This document shows positions 8,098 through 19,996 of a stretch of 64,000 bases of DNA, piece after piece; the first letter of the stretch is position 1, and the number at the start of each line of letters is the position of its first letter. A program made the translations under genes and the position numbers. The DNA is from Steroidobacteraceae bacterium (GTDB lineage: Bacteria; Pseudomonadota; Gammaproteobacteria; Steroidobacterales; Steroidobacteraceae), in assembly GCA_025451845.1 (NCBI GenBank), contig JANWJS010000027.1, positions 1 through 64,000 on the forward strand, written 5' to 3'. The notes under the pieces are model-generated. The model searched no databases. It saw only the letters and a list, made by a program, of their open reading frames with translations, and was not told where the DNA came from.

Positions 8098-10049
8098 CAG
8101 AACGCCTGCCCGAGGCCGATGTAGATCTCGAACCGGTCGTCGTTGGGCCGCCGCTGGGTCGGCACTGCCACGTCCAAGCGAATCGGACCGATCGAGGTGT
8201 AGTAGCGCATTCCGGCACCCACGCCGACACGGTACACGCTCCCGGACGGACTTGAAACGCCGCCGCTGTCGGCGAAGACGACGAAGCCAAGGTTGGTGCC
8301 GACGCGCTGGCGAAGCTCGAGATTGAAGGCTTCCATGTTAGTGCCGCCTTCGGGATTGCCGTCGGCAAACTCCGGGCCGACCGATTGATACCGGTAGCCC
8401 CGCACCGTCCCGCTGCCGCCTGCGTAGAAGCGCTGATCGGGTGGCAAACTGAATTGCGTCGCGCCCAAGGCGTCGCCGCTCAACGCTCTCGCGGCGAGGA
8501 CGGATCGTCCTTCCGGATCGCCCGCGAACAGGTGGTGCAGATCGAAATACGTGGCGATGCTGCCCTGCACCACGACGTAAGTCTTGCCTGAGCTGCCGGT
8601 CGAGTAAGTGGGCGTGACGATCACCGAAATCCGGTAGCCGTGCGTCGGATCGAGCAGGGGCGAGGCGAGATCCGTCGAATCGTAATATCCACTGAGCGGC
8701 AACAGCGCCAGGTTGTATTTGTACTGAACCCTTTGGCATTGCGCGACCGTCGTCATTCCAGAGAGAAGAGGGGGGCAGGTAGCCAGGCTCTCCTGCTCGA
8801 TGATCTCGTGCTCGTACGAGAGTCCTGCCGTCAGGCTCAACACGCTCGAGAGCTTCCGGGTCAAAGTAGTCCCCGCCATCTCACCCGTCTGGGTGTAGGC
8901 TTGCAGCGCCTGCCGCAGGCCGCGGACCTGAAAGCCGAGTGTCTGGTCGGGGCGGCGGAAATCGGGGATGATGTATCCGACCTGGGCATCGTACCCGAGG
9001 CCCGTCGTGGCGGAGCCACCGAGATTGATGGCTGTCGCCGAGGCCGTGAGCTGCTGCCCGTTGCCGAAGACATTGTGATCACTCCAGTTGACCCCGAGGC
9101 TGCCGCCGAGGTCGCTCGAGTAGGCGGCGCTCACACCGACGGCATACTTCTTGGCCTCCTGCATGACGAACGTGATCGGCACCCGCTGCTCCTGATCGGC
9201 ACCGCCCAGCTTCACGCTGACGGCGGTGAAGAGTCCGAGCGAAAGCAGGTCCTGGCGCGCCTTCTCGATGGCCGCCGCATCGTATAGGTCGCCCGTGTGC
9301 ACCAGGAGTCGACGCCTGAGGAGCGTCTCCTGCACGTCCTTCAGGCCTTCGATCCCGAGCCCCCCTATCCTGACACGGGGCCCGGTCCTCACCTGGAAAG
9401 TCAGGTTGAGGACGTGCTGCGCGGGCACTTCGTAGGCGACAGGCTTCGCAACGATTGCGAACGCATATCCGGCATCCTGCAGCGCGGCCTGCAGGTTTCC
9501 GCCAGCGGCAAGAACGTCGGAAGCAACGGCCGGCGCGCCGGGGGAGAGATCCATGTTCTGCCGCATCCCGGACGGCAAAGCCCCCTTGATGTCGATGTGA
9601 CCTACATGGAAGAGGGATCCGAGCGTGGGATCGACCTTGACGTGGGCATCAGCTTTCTTCGGCAGTGCCGCCAGGGCATCGGCGAGTGCGCCGTTGTCGA
9701 GCCCCATGCCGTTGATGGTGATCGTGATCACGCCGTCGTAGTAACCGAAGCTCTGCAGAACTTTCTGCAACCGGGTCACATCGCCGCGCGCGCGCGCGCT
9801 CAGGCCGAAGGGATCCACCGGAGCGGCCGGCCGCAGCGTCTCCAGCTGCGAGGTCAGCTTCAGGGTCGAGTCGATCGCCTTGTCACCGGAGGAGACCCAG
9901 TCCACTTTGTAGGACTGGGGATTGGCCGCATACACGGACTGAGCGCCGAGCACGCCAAAGACAAAAAATGTGGCGAGGCCGCCCCATCTTCGCGCGGTGC
10001 CTGCGGCGTCGGGTCCCCCGATGCGTATCCGGAACACTGGTTGGGCCAC
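8097..10049 (-). CDS. tamA: TamA, Omp85-family outer-membrane assembly protein
   Basis: The 650-residue protein begins with a signal peptide (cleavage near residue 41, after SVYA). POTRA domains follow, for example VTRLQKVLQSFGYYDGVITI and VRIGGLGIEGLKDVQETLLRR, then a 16-strand Omp85 barrel from about residue 300 (YAVGVSAAYSSDLGGSLGVNWSD onward). The barrel signature GSGTVRGYRYQSVGP is present and the protein ends in IYIGLGQAF, with the C-terminal phenylalanine recognised by the BAM complex. TamA partners with TamB, encoded directly downstream with a one-base overlap. The start codon is GTG at 10049; no upstream ATG fits the signal peptide better. An earlier operon member is unlikely, since the 180-bp gap to alaS has no strong coding signal. 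Confidence 0.95.
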   Translation of the reverse strand: MAQPVFRIRIGGPDAAGTARRWGGLATFFVFGVLGAQSVYAANPQSYKVDWVSSGDKAIDSTLKLTSQLETLRPAAPVDPFGLSARARGDVTRLQKVLQSFGYYDGVITITINGMGLDNGALADALAALPKKADAHVKVDPTLGSLFHVGHIDIKGALPSGMRQNMDLSPGAPAVASDVLAAGGNLQAALQDAGYAFAIVAKPVAYEVPAQHVLNLTFQVRTGPRVRIGGLGIEGLKDVQETLLRRRLLVHTGDLYDAAAIEKARQDLLSLGLFTAVSVKLGGADQEQRVPITFVMQEAKKYAVGVSAAYSSDLGGSLGVNWSDHNVFGNGQQLTASATAINLGGSATTGLGYDAQVGYIIPDFRRPDQTLGFQVRGLRQALQAYTQTGEMAGTTLTRKLSSVLSLTAGLSYEHEIIEQESLATCPPLLSGMTTVAQCQRVQYKYNLALLPLSGYYDSTDLASPLLDPTHGYRISVIVTPTYSTGSSGKTYVVVQGSIATYFDLHHLFAGDPEGRSVLAARALSGDALGATQFSLPPDQRFYAGGSGTVRGYRYQSVGPEFADGNPEGGTNMEAFNLELRQRVGTNLGFVVFADSGGVSSPSGSVYRVGVGAGMRYYTSIGPIRLDVAVPTQRRPNDDRFEIYIGLGQAF

Positions 10050-10153
10050 CTGCTCGTCTGAGGGTTGGGGCTCGGCGGTCCGAGCCGCCGCGCCAGGGAG
10101 CGGCCCACTCCGGGCTCGGCTCGCTCGGCTCCAACGGTCCGGATCGAGATTCT

Positions 10154-10168
10154 GTTCCGACTCGGAAC
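10154..10168. repeat. 15-bp near-spacerless dyad upstream of tamA
   Basis: GTTCCGA-C-TCGGAAC is a perfect 7+7 dyad with one central base, about 105 bp upstream of the tamA GTG. It lies in the 180-bp gap between alaS and tamA, where I see nothing else. Its size and symmetry suit a regulator-binding site. Confidence 0.4.
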
Positions 10169-10229
10169 GGGCCGAAACGTCCCGAGGAGCCGGTGTCGTC
10201 GGGCGGACCCTCCGTGCGCGGCGCCGATC

Positions 10230-12878
<2,649 letters not shown>

Positions 12879-12883
12879 GTTCT

Positions 12884-13357
12884 TCAGTCCCTGTCGAGAT
12901 CGGCGCCAGTGGCCGCCCGGATATGATCCGACGAAAACCCCCGGTACTGCAAAAATCGCGCTTGGCGGGCCTTCTCAGCCCAGGACTCCGGGGGCTCCGC
13001 GCCGAATTTGCGCCGCCGGACCGCGACCGCCCGGGCGCGCCAGTCCGGTCCGGATGCGATCCCCGCCTCGATCACCTCTCGCGGTGCCCCGAGAGAGGCG
13101 AGATCGGCCGCGATCCGCAGCGGTCCCTGGCCGCGCTGCGCCCGGGAGGCGACGTAGTGCTCGGCAAAGCGGGCATCGTCGAGGAGGCGCTCCCGCGCCA
13201 GTTCCGCGATCACGCCGGCTACGGCTTGCGGGTCACCGCCGGCAGCCTGCAGCTTCGCGCTCAGCTCTGCCGTGAGCCAATCCCGCCGCGCGAGCAGAGT
13301 CACCGCGGCGGCGCGGATGGCCTGCGGATCGTTCGCTGAAAGGCGCTTTCCCGGCAC
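12884..13357 (-). CDS. recX: Regulatory protein RecX
   Basis: RecX binds and inhibits RecA filaments. This 157-residue product shows the family's repeated three-helix pattern: [20 protein letters not shown], then [34 protein letters not shown], and near the end [21 protein letters not shown]. The [11 protein letters not shown]-x-x-x-GQGP-x-R-I signature is diagnostic. The start is a GTG at 13357, 12 bases after the recA stop, so recA and recX are probably cotranscribed. Length is typical. Confidence 0.95.
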   Translation of the reverse strand: MPGKRLSANDPQAIRAAAVTLLARRDWLTAELSAKLQAAGGDPQAVAGVIAELARERLLDDARFAEHYVASRAQRGQGPLRIAADLASLGAPREVIEAGIASGPDWRARAVAVRRRKFGAEPPESWAEKARQARFLQYRGFSSDHIRAATGADLDRD

Positions 13358-13369
13358 CCGCGCAGCGCA

Positions 13370-14404
13370 TCAAGCAGTATTGGCCGCTTCGCCGCCGCCG
13401 TTGCGCTGCTGCTTGGCGGGCAGGAGCCGGGCGCGGATTTGCTCCTCGATCTCCCGCGCCACCTCGCGGTTGCTCTGCAGATAGTTGCGCGTGTTGTCCT
13501 TGCCCTGGCCGATGCGGTTGCCCTTGTAGGCGTACCAGGCGCCGGACTTCTCGATGATGCCCTGCGCGGCGCCGAGCTCGATGATCTCGCCCTCGCGGGA
13601 AATCCCCTGGCCGTACATGATCTCGAACTCCGCTTCGCGGAAGGGCGGCGCCACCTTGTTCTTCACCACTTTGACACGAGTCATGTTGCCGACGACCTCG
13701 TCGCCGTTCTTGATGGCGCCGATGCGGCGGATGTCGAGGCGGACGGAGGCGTAGAACTTCAGCGCGTTGCCGCCCGTCGTCGTCTCCGGATTGCCGAACA
13801 TCACGCCGATCTTCATGCGGATCTGGTTGATGAAGATGACGATGGTGTTGGATCGCTTGATGTTGCCGGTGAGCTTGCGCAGCGCCTGCGACATGAGGCG
13901 CGCGTGCAGGCCGATCTGCATCTCTCCCATCTCGCCCTCGATCTCCGCCTTTGGCGTGAGCGCCGCGACGGAGTCGATCACGACGATATCCACCGCATTC
14001 GAGCGCACCAGCATGTCGGTGATCTCGAGCGCCTGCTCGCCGGTGTCGGGCTGCGACACGAGCAGATCGCTGATATTCACGCCGAGCTTCTCCGCATAGC
14101 TGGGATCGAGCGCATGCTCCGCGTCGACGAATGCCGCCGTGCCGCCGCCGCGCTGCACTTCCGCGATCACCTGCAGCGTGAGGGTGGTCTTGCCGGAGGA
14201 CTCCGGCCCGAAGATCTCGACAACGCGCCCGCGCGGCAGGCCGCCGATGCCCAATGCGATATCGAGGCCGAGTGAGCCGGTGGAAACGGCCTCGATGTCG
14301 AAGCTCTGCGCGCCATCGCCGAGGCGCATCACCGAGCCTTTGCCGAACTGCTTCTCGATCTGGCCCAATGCGGCGGCGAGCGCCTTCTTGCGGTTCTCTT
14401 CCAT
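13370..14404 (-). CDS. recA: Recombinase RecA
   Basis: RecA is the ATP-dependent strand-exchange protein and the co-protease for LexA. The 344-residue product has Walker [10 protein letters not shown] (residues 66-74), the MAW-type stretch [14 protein letters not shown], Walker [19 protein letters not shown] and loop L2 ([22 protein letters not shown]). The acidic C-terminal tail usual in E. coli is replaced by a Gln/Gly/Ala-rich end ([15 protein letters not shown]). It is the second half of a pncC-thpR / recA-recX-alaS series on one strand, but has its own 87-bp leader with a possible operator at 14440-14457. Confidence 0.98.
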   Translation of the reverse strand: MEENRKKALAAALGQIEKQFGKGSVMRLGDGAQSFDIEAVSTGSLGLDIALGIGGLPRGRVVEIFGPESSGKTTLTLQVIAEVQRGGGTAAFVDAEHALDPSYAEKLGVNISDLLVSQPDTGEQALEITDMLVRSNAVDIVVIDSVAALTPKAEIEGEMGEMQIGLHARLMSQALRKLTGNIKRSNTIVIFINQIRMKIGVMFGNPETTTGGNALKFYASVRLDIRRIGAIKNGDEVVGNMTRVKVVKNKVAPPFREAEFEIMYGQGISREGEIIELGAAQGIIEKSGAWYAYKGNRIGQGKDNTRNYLQSNREVAREIEEQIRARLLPAKQQRNGGGEAANTA

Positions 14405-14439
14405 CTTTCGACACCTGAGGAGGTTGCACGGAGAGGGGG

Positions 14440-14457
14440 AATTCTCTGCGGAGAATT
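14440..14457 (-). promoter_or_regulatory. Dyad in the recA leader, candidate SOS operator
   Basis: AATTCTC (14440-14446), TGCG, GAGAATT (14451-14457) is a perfect 7-bp dyad starting 36 bp upstream of the recA ATG. On the minus strand it partly overlaps a -10-like GATAAT. It does not match the enterobacterial LexA box (CTG-N10-CAG), so a LexA role is only inferred from position. It could also be a weak thpR transcript end, but no T-run follows. Confidence 0.4.
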
Positions 14458-14491
14458 ATCCCACAAAGCCGGGGCGGCAGAAGCCCGTCAA

Positions 14492-15148
14492 TCAGGGTGT
14501 TTCGCTGTTATTTGCTGTCTTTTTGCCGCCGCACAGTGGCAGTGCTTCGACAACACTGTACGACGCGCCCTCGGGCAGCGTACGGCTCTCGATGAGCGCA
14601 AGCTCGGCGAAGCTCCACACGACCCGCTGCATCTTATGGATGCGTCCCGGCCGCGAGACTTTACGCACCACCGTCACATGCGGCCGGAAGGGCTTGAGAT
14701 CAGGAGCAAATCCGCAAGCGGCGAGCCGCTCCTGAAGCCTGCGAGCGAGGGCCACTATCGGCGCGGGCGGCTCCGCCGGCAAGGCACAGAGAAGCTGTGC
14801 GGGCCGCCAATGCTCGAGGCGCTCGAAGCTGATCGCGAGGCGAACTCCGAGATATTCTGCGCTATCGGCGGTGCTTCGAGCGCTTCCTGGCCCATTTGCA
14901 GTGGCGAGTGCGGGTATCAGAGCCATCGCCCGTGCCATTGCGGCGAGCTCCGGCAGCCGCCGCTCCGGCACGGAGCCCAAAAAGGCCAGCGTGACGTGCA
15001 GATTGCCCACCGCCACCGGCCGTCCACCGCTCGCCCGCACCGCCTTCCGGGTCGCCTGCGCCATGTCCTGGCGCATTGCCTCATCCGGCCAGAGCGCAAA
15101 GAAGAGCCGGCGGGTCGAATCTCGCGGCGCGTCCTCCCTCGGCGGCAC
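14492..15148 (-). CDS. thpR: RNA 2',3'-cyclic phosphodiesterase (2H family)
   Basis: The two catalytic H-x-T/S-x motifs of the 2H phosphoesterase superfamily are visible: HVTLAFLG in the N-terminal half and HVTVVRKV in the C-terminal half. The family opening RRLFFALWPDEAMR is also present. The enzyme hydrolyses terminal 2',3'-cyclic phosphates and was first known as a 2'-5' RNA ligase. An ATG-less open frame continues upstream through pncC, so the start is set at a GTG at 15148, directly after the pncC stop; a GTG at 15160 is an alternative. The product is about 218 residues, slightly longer than the 175-200 norm. It is coupled to pncC. Confidence 0.88.
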   Translation of the reverse strand: MPPREDAPRDSTRRLFFALWPDEAMRQDMAQATRKAVRASGGRPVAVGNLHVTLAFLGSVPERRLPELAAMARAMALIPALATANGPGSARSTADSAEYLGVRLAISFERLEHWRPAQLLCALPAEPPAPIVALARRLQERLAACGFAPDLKPFRPHVTVVRKVSRPGRIHKMQRVVWSFAELALIESRTLPEGASYSVVEALPLCGGKKTANNSETP

Positions 15149-15149
15149 C

Positions 15150-15671
15150 TCAGCTACCACAGCCGGCCCACAGCAGCCGCAGGGCGAGCCGCAGCGCGTG
15201 GGCGACCGATTGCCGGCGGACCTGATCCCGATCGCCGCCGAAGCACCGAAGCTCGCAAACGGTGCCAGGCCCCCGTGCCTCGGGCGTCGCGATGCCGAAC
15301 CAGACGGTACCCACCGGCTTCTCGGCCGTGCCGCCATCCGGCCCGGCGATGCCGCTCACCGCGATCGCCATCTCGACGCCCGTCGCCCGCAGCGCGCCAT
15401 TGGCCATCTCGCGAACCGTCGCCTCGCTGACCGCGCCGTGCTCGGCCAGCGTCCGCTGCGACACGCCGACATCGCGCATCTTGGCGGCGTTGGAATAGGT
15501 CACGTACCCGGAGTCAACCCACTGGGAGCTCCCCGGGACATCGGTCAGCGCCTTGGCGATCCAGCCAGCCGTACAGGACTCCGCGGTGACGATGCGCCAC
15601 CCCATGGCGCGCGCCCGGCGCCCGACTTCATCGGCCAACGGGTAGAGATCCTGATCGGCTACGAGTTTCAT
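15150..15671 (-). CDS. pncC: Nicotinamide-nucleotide amidase (CinA C-terminal domain family)
   Basis: The 173-residue protein consists only of the CinA C-terminal domain. Signatures are RIVTAESCTAGWIAKALTDVPG, ERVDSGYVTYSNAAK-type sequence, and AIAVSGIAGPDGGTAEKPVGTVWFG. It deamidates nicotinamide mononucleotide to nicotinic acid mononucleotide in NAD recycling. The ATG at 15671 is chosen because the domain begins within about 20 residues; an upstream open frame reaches 15836 without homology. Position ahead of recA follows the common cinA/pncC-recA order. The glutamine-dependent NAD synthetase (nadE) is in the same window. Confidence 0.93.
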   Translation of the reverse strand: MKLVADQDLYPLADEVGRRARAMGWRIVTAESCTAGWIAKALTDVPGSSQWVDSGYVTYSNAAKMRDVGVSQRTLAEHGAVSEATVREMANGALRATGVEMAIAVSGIAGPDGGTAEKPVGTVWFGIATPEARGPGTVCELRCFGGDRDQVRRQSVAHALRLALRLLWAGCGS

Positions 15672-15828
15672 CAACGACACGCCAGTAGTGTACTGCACGC
15701 CGCCATCCCCGCACGCAACGATGCCTGCCGGGTTTGCAAGGCCGGAGACCTGGAGTACGCTACGAATGCTTGAGGTCGGGCGCGGCAGGTTGTCGGATAC
15801 GAACAAATTACGGATGGGAGGACGGCTC

Positions 15829-16120
15829 GTGCGCATGCCTCACGTTGGATGCATGGCCGCGTTGGCGGCAATATGCGTCTCAACAGCGGTGGCGGCGGGA
15901 CGATGCCCGCTACAGCAGATCGCAGTCCCGCCGCTCGACATGCAGGGTTGCCGCGGGTATCGGCGAGGATCAACGGGGTCAAAGCCCGCTTCGCGCTCGA
16001 CACCGGCTCTTTGCTACAGCTCGATCTCGCGGGCGCGGGGACGGAGCGATCTCGGCGCGGAAAGCGAAACCCGACAGCGCCAGCGCGAAGCGCTTTGCCA
16101 ACATGGGGTTGGCGCCGTGA
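15829..16120 (+). pseudogene. Collapsed copy of the double aspartic protease-TPR gene
   Basis: Three reading frames in turn show fragments of the same gene that follows intact downstream. Frame 1 from a GTG at 15829 has a signal peptide and CPLQQIAVPPLDMQG. This matches the third copy ([15 protein letters not shown]), and even its GGAGGA-rich ribosome-binding site is conserved. Frame 3 then gives [15 protein letters not shown], the first catalytic motif. Frame 2 gives ISARKAKPDSASAKRFANMGLAP and a stop, matching the extreme C-termini of the intact copies ([16 protein letters not shown]). A small frame-changing deletion near 15955 and a large internal deletion near 16040, removing about 1.6 kb relative to the intact genes, account for this. 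Its stop TGA overlaps the next gene's ATG. Confidence 0.8.
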
Positions 16121-18045
16121 TGCCGCCTCGCCGATCAGCACGATTTCACGCAGCTGTAGCGTTGTTGCGCCGGCTCGGTTGGGTCCCAACGCTGCTTGCC
16201 CTATCCCTCTCCACGGCCAGCGCGGCCACCCGCTGCAGGCTCACGATGTATCCGCCCATGCCCGTCAGGATGGACAACATGCAGCCCGTGGTGTCCGCGC
16301 AGATCAACGGAGCCGACGCGCGGTTCGTGGTCGACACCGGCAGCTTCTTCGACTTCCTCTCTCCGGCCGCCGCGGCGCAATTCAAGCTGCCCCTCACCTA
16401 CGCGCCGCCCGGGTACTATGTCACAGGCGTGGGCGGCTCCTCGGTCCAACCACAGATCGCGACCGCAAAAGCCTTCGCGCTGGCCGGCCTCACAGCCCAT
16501 GACGCGAAATTTCTCGTCGGCAACAACGATTTTGAGGACGGCGTCGATGGCATCCTCGGCCAGAACATATTCAGGTTCGCGGATGTCGAGTACGACTTCG
16601 CTGACGGCATGCTGCGCTTCATCAAGCCACAGCATTGCAGTGGAGCGGTCCTCGCCTACTGGGCCACCACACAGCCGATCGGGACGGTCGGCCTGAGCTG
16701 GATGCCCGACACGCAGACTGACGTCATCGCCAAAGCCACCGTAGACGGGCATGGCATCAGCGTGCTCTTCGATAGCGGCTCCTGGCGAACGATCCTATCG
16801 CTCGCGGCCGCGAAGCGCGTCGGCATCGTGCCGGGCGGGCCCGGCGTGGTGCTCGTGGGCGAGTCCATCGGAGTCGGAGACAAGCCGGTCAAGGTCTGGG
16901 CCGCTCCCATCGACAGCTTCGAGATCGGCGGGGAGACGATCCAGCACACGCACGTGCTGATCGGTGACATCGGGCTGGAGAACGCCGACATGATGCTCGG
17001 CGCGGATTTCTTTCTCGCCCATCACATCTATGTCGCCTATAGCCAGAGCAAGCTCTACTTCACCTACAACGGTGGGCCCGTCTTCGATCTGAACGCGCGG
17101 CGGCCGCCGGCCCAGACTAAGGCGTCGGCCGGCGCGACGCCGGGCGCGGCGGCGCAGCCGGGACCCGCGCAGGGGTCGGCCACCGCAACGGGTCAGATGC
17201 CGGCGTCGAATACTCCAACAGATGCGCCCGGTCTCATGCGCCGGGGAATGGCCGAGACCTCTCGCGGGCAACTCTCCCAGGCGATCGCCGACCTCACGCA
17301 AGCATGCGTGCTTGCCGCCGCCGATGCCGATTGCCACTACTGGCGCGGCCTCGCGTACTGGCACAACCACGACCCGCAGCTCGCGCTTGCCGACTTCGAC
17401 CAGGCCCTGAAGCTCGCACCCGGCGATTACGATGCCCACCTCGCGCGTGCCAAGCTGCAACAGCCGCATCTGCACGCCGGCATCGTGGGAGACCTGGATG
17501 CGGTGGACCGGTTTGCGCCTCAAGAGGCCGACCTTCGCCTCCAGCTGGCAATGCAGTACAGCTCCATCAGCCAATACACCGCGGCTGCGCATCAGCTCGA
17601 TCTTTGGATTCAGTACCACCCGCGGGACGTTCGCGTGTACGAGGCACTGGGATCGCGCTGTTGGGCGCGTGCCGCCGCCAACGTGCAGCTCGATCAGGCG
17701 CTCGCGGACTGCGACCGCGCCATACATACGCGGTTGGTGGAATCACACTCCGCGTTCTGGCGATTCACTCACCGGGACGCTCCCGGTCCGGGCTGGCTGA
17801 TGAGGAACCGCAGCCTGGTGTACCTGCGTCTCGGCGATCTCGACAAAGCCATTGCTGACGATGATGCCGCGCTCGCGCAGACCGAGCCCGAGGGCAGCGG
17901 GGCAAGAGCATCCCCTCTGTACCTGCGCGGCCTCGCGGAGCTGCGCAAGGGGCGGCAGTCTCAGGGAGAGGCCGATCTCGCCGCGGCTCGGAACCTGCAA
18001 CCCGATATCGACAGGCACTACGCAACCATGGGCCTGACGCCCTGA
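16120..18045 (+). CDS. Secreted double retropepsin-like aspartic protease with TPR repeats (copy 2)
   Basis: The 641-residue protein has a signal peptide (residues about 20-36, LGWVPTLLALSLSTASA). Two aspartic-protease lobes follow, with catalytic motifs VVDTGSFF (Asp72) and LFDSGSW (Asp218). Each lobe ends in a flap/hydrophobic-Gly signature: VDGILGQNIF and ADMMLGADFF. After [18 protein letters not shown] comes an Ala/Pro-rich linker (residues about 330-365). Tetratricopeptide repeats fill the C-terminal half, for example LMRRGMAETSRGQLSQAIAD and SLVYLRLGDLDKAIADDDAAL. The expected location is the periplasm. Aspartic activity and TPR-mediated protein binding are inferred from motifs; no substrate is known. 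It starts at the ATG overlapping the pseudogene stop and is followed 37 bp later by its paralogue. Confidence 0.75.
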   Translation: MPPRRSARFHAAVALLRRLGWVPTLLALSLSTASAATRCRLTMYPPMPVRMDNMQPVVSAQINGADARFVVDTGSFFDFLSPAAAAQFKLPLTYAPPGYYVTGVGGSSVQPQIATAKAFALAGLTAHDAKFLVGNNDFEDGVDGILGQNIFRFADVEYDFADGMLRFIKPQHCSGAVLAYWATTQPIGTVGLSWMPDTQTDVIAKATVDGHGISVLFDSGSWRTILSLAAAKRVGIVPGGPGVVLVGESIGVGDKPVKVWAAPIDSFEIGGETIQHTHVLIGDIGLENADMMLGADFFLAHHIYVAYSQSKLYFTYNGGPVFDLNARRPPAQTKASAGATPGAAAQPGPAQGSATATGQMPASNTPTDAPGLMRRGMAETSRGQLSQAIADLTQACVLAAADADCHYWRGLAYWHNHDPQLALADFDQALKLAPGDYDAHLARAKLQQPHLHAGIVGDLDAVDRFAPQEADLRLQLAMQYSSISQYTAAAHQLDLWIQYHPRDVRVYEALGSRCWARAAANVQLDQALADCDRAIHTRLVESHSAFWRFTHRDAPGPGWLMRNRSLVYLRLGDLDKAIADDDAALAQTEPEGSGARASPLYLRGLAELRKGRQSQGEADLAAARNLQPDIDRHYATMGLTP

Positions 18046-18082
18046 TTGCGGACAACGACAATGACAGAGGGGAGGAAGGCTC

Positions 18083-19960
18083 ATGCGTATATGTCAACTC
18101 AGATGGCTGGCGATGCTGACTGCGCTATCGCTGTCAACTGCGGCGGCAGCGGGCGGATGCCAGTTGTTGAACCTTGGAGACGTGCCGATCGACATGCAGG
18201 GATCGCGCCCTCTCATCTGGACGAAGATCAATGGCGTCAAGGCGCGCTTCATGCTCGACACAGGCTCTTACTACAGCATGATCTGGCGCAATGCGGCCAT
18301 GGAATATCAACTCCGGGTCACCTCGATTCCGGGACAAGGAACCTACACCGTCCGCGGCACGGGTGGAGAAGAAAGAGCGCAGGTCACGACGGTCAAATCG
18401 TTCGAAATCCTCGGAGGGTCCATACCCAACATCCAGTTCCTCGTCCTCGACCAGAGCATAGGGAACAATTCGGTGGGACTCCTCGGACAAAATGTGTTGC
18501 GACTATCGGATGTGGAATACGATCTGGCCAACGGGATCATGCGCTTCTTCAAGCCCGTCAATTGTAAGCGCCAGCCGCTCGCCTATTGGGCCGTGAGTAC
18601 GCCGTACTCGTCCGTCGAGTTGCAGGCCATGGACGCGATTCAATCCAACCTGCGGGCTACCGCGATGGTCAACGGGCACCCCATCACGGTTGAGTTTGAT
18701 ACCGGAGCACCCCGGTCATACCTTTCACTGGATGCCGCGGCGCGCGCGGGGATCGCGATGAACGGACCCGGCGTGACATTTCTCGGACTGACCGGAGGCA
18801 TTGGCCCTGCGTCCGAAAAGTTATGGTCGGCGACTGCCGACACCTTTCAGCTCGGAGGCGAAAAGGTGCAGCACGCGCGCCTGCTGATCGCGAATCTAGA
18901 TCCCCAACACCAAGCTGGAGAAATAGGGGACGAGATACCGGACATGCTGCTCGGAGAGGATTTCTTCCTCTCTCATCGCATCTACGTCGCCTACAGCCAG
19001 AGGAAGCTCTATTTCACCTACAACGGCGGCCCCCTGTTCAACTTGAACAATCCGCAGGCGACCCCGGCTGCCGCCCCGCAAGCGAGCGCGACGACGACCG
19101 GACAACCTGGATCGGATGCTCCTACCGACGCCGGCGGCTTCAGGCGTCGCGGCATGGCCTTCGCGTCCATGCGGGAGTTCGATCGCGCGCTCGCAGACCT
19201 GACACGTGCCTGTGATCTCGCCCCTGGCGATGGACAGAACCACTACCAGCGCGGGGTCATCTACTTGCAAGACGGCCAGTTCAAGTCCGCGCTGCAGGAT
19301 TTCAACGCCGCCTTGGCGCTGCAGCCGGATGACATCGAGGTTCACATGGCGCGCGCCGAGCTGCTGCAATCGCACCCTGACGCTGATCCAACCGATGCCG
19401 CGCCCGAGGTCAAATCCGATCTCGATGCGGTGAGCCGATTGGCGATGCCCGCTGCCAGCGAGCGGCTGACGGTAGGTGTGCTCTACGGCAGGCTCGGTGA
19501 TTATCCGCAGGCCGTCGACCAGATCGAGCAATGGCTGAGCCACCATCCGCTCAAAGACGATCAGGCCACCGGCTTGAACTCGCTCTGCTGGCTGCGAGCG
19601 ACGGGCAATCGCGATCTGCATGAGGCGCTGGATGATTGCAGCCGCGCTCTCGACCTGCGGCCACATGCCGCAGACGCAGAACTTGGCACTCTCGTTGGAA
19701 GGACCATCTCCGTGGACGACACGGACATCCTCGACAGCCGGGCGCTGGTTTACCTGCGGCTCGGCAGACCGGAAGATGCCGTCCACGATTACACCTCAGC
19801 GCTACACATCAATCCGAGGATGTCTACCTCCCTGTATGGCCGTGGCCTGGCGGAGCTGCGGCTGGGCGAGAGACCTCAGGGAGAGGGCGACCTCGCCGCA
19901 GCCGAGAAGCTCAATAGCGGCATTGCCCAGTATTTTGCCAAGATGGACCTCGCGCCCTAG
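18083..19960 (+). CDS. Secreted double retropepsin-like aspartic protease with TPR repeats (copy 3)
   Basis: The 625-residue paralogue of the preceding gene has the same layout: signal peptide (residues 1-23), first catalytic motif MLDTGSYY (Asp59), second EFDTGAP (Asp206), and [19 protein letters not shown] closing the second lobe. A short Ala/Thr linker follows, then TPR-like repeats with Ala-x-x-D-x-x-x-A-L patterns ([33 protein letters not shown]). Both lobes keep the D-T-G triad here, while copy 2 has D-S-G in its second. Two lobes in one chain resemble the pepsin layout rather than the usual single-lobe bacterial retropepsins. A strong GAGGGGAGGAAGG ribosome-binding site precedes the ATG at 18083. 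Tandem arrangement and the upstream remnant point to local gene duplication. Confidence 0.78.
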   Translation: MRICQLRWLAMLTALSLSTAAAAGGCQLLNLGDVPIDMQGSRPLIWTKINGVKARFMLDTGSYYSMIWRNAAMEYQLRVTSIPGQGTYTVRGTGGEERAQVTTVKSFEILGGSIPNIQFLVLDQSIGNNSVGLLGQNVLRLSDVEYDLANGIMRFFKPVNCKRQPLAYWAVSTPYSSVELQAMDAIQSNLRATAMVNGHPITVEFDTGAPRSYLSLDAAARAGIAMNGPGVTFLGLTGGIGPASEKLWSATADTFQLGGEKVQHARLLIANLDPQHQAGEIGDEIPDMLLGEDFFLSHRIYVAYSQRKLYFTYNGGPLFNLNNPQATPAAAPQASATTTGQPGSDAPTDAGGFRRRGMAFASMREFDRALADLTRACDLAPGDGQNHYQRGVIYLQDGQFKSALQDFNAALALQPDDIEVHMARAELLQSHPDADPTDAAPEVKSDLDAVSRLAMPAASERLTVGVLYGRLGDYPQAVDQIEQWLSHHPLKDDQATGLNSLCWLRATGNRDLHEALDDCSRALDLRPHAADAELGTLVGRTISVDDTDILDSRALVYLRLGRPEDAVHDYTSALHINPRMSTSLYGRGLAELRLGERPQGEGDLAAAEKLNSGIAQYFAKMDLAP

Positions 19961-19996
19961 CCGGCACCCTGCGGTCATTGGCCTGACGGCCCGACT

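Noticed and set aside
7136-8368. 410-codon Arg-rich open frame across the tamB-tamA junction
   Set aside because: It is an alternative frame of tamB and tamA on the same strand; low-complexity Arg/Ala content is typical of frame-shifted high-GC coding DNA.
14440-14457. Intrinsic terminator of thpR
   Set aside because: The dyad has a low-GC stem and no T-run follows on the minus strand, so an operator role fits better.
15688-16119. Upstream extension of copy 2 of the protease-TPR gene to a 785-residue protein
   Set aside because: The extension is the decayed first copy read partly out of frame; copy 2 has its own signal peptide starting at 16120.
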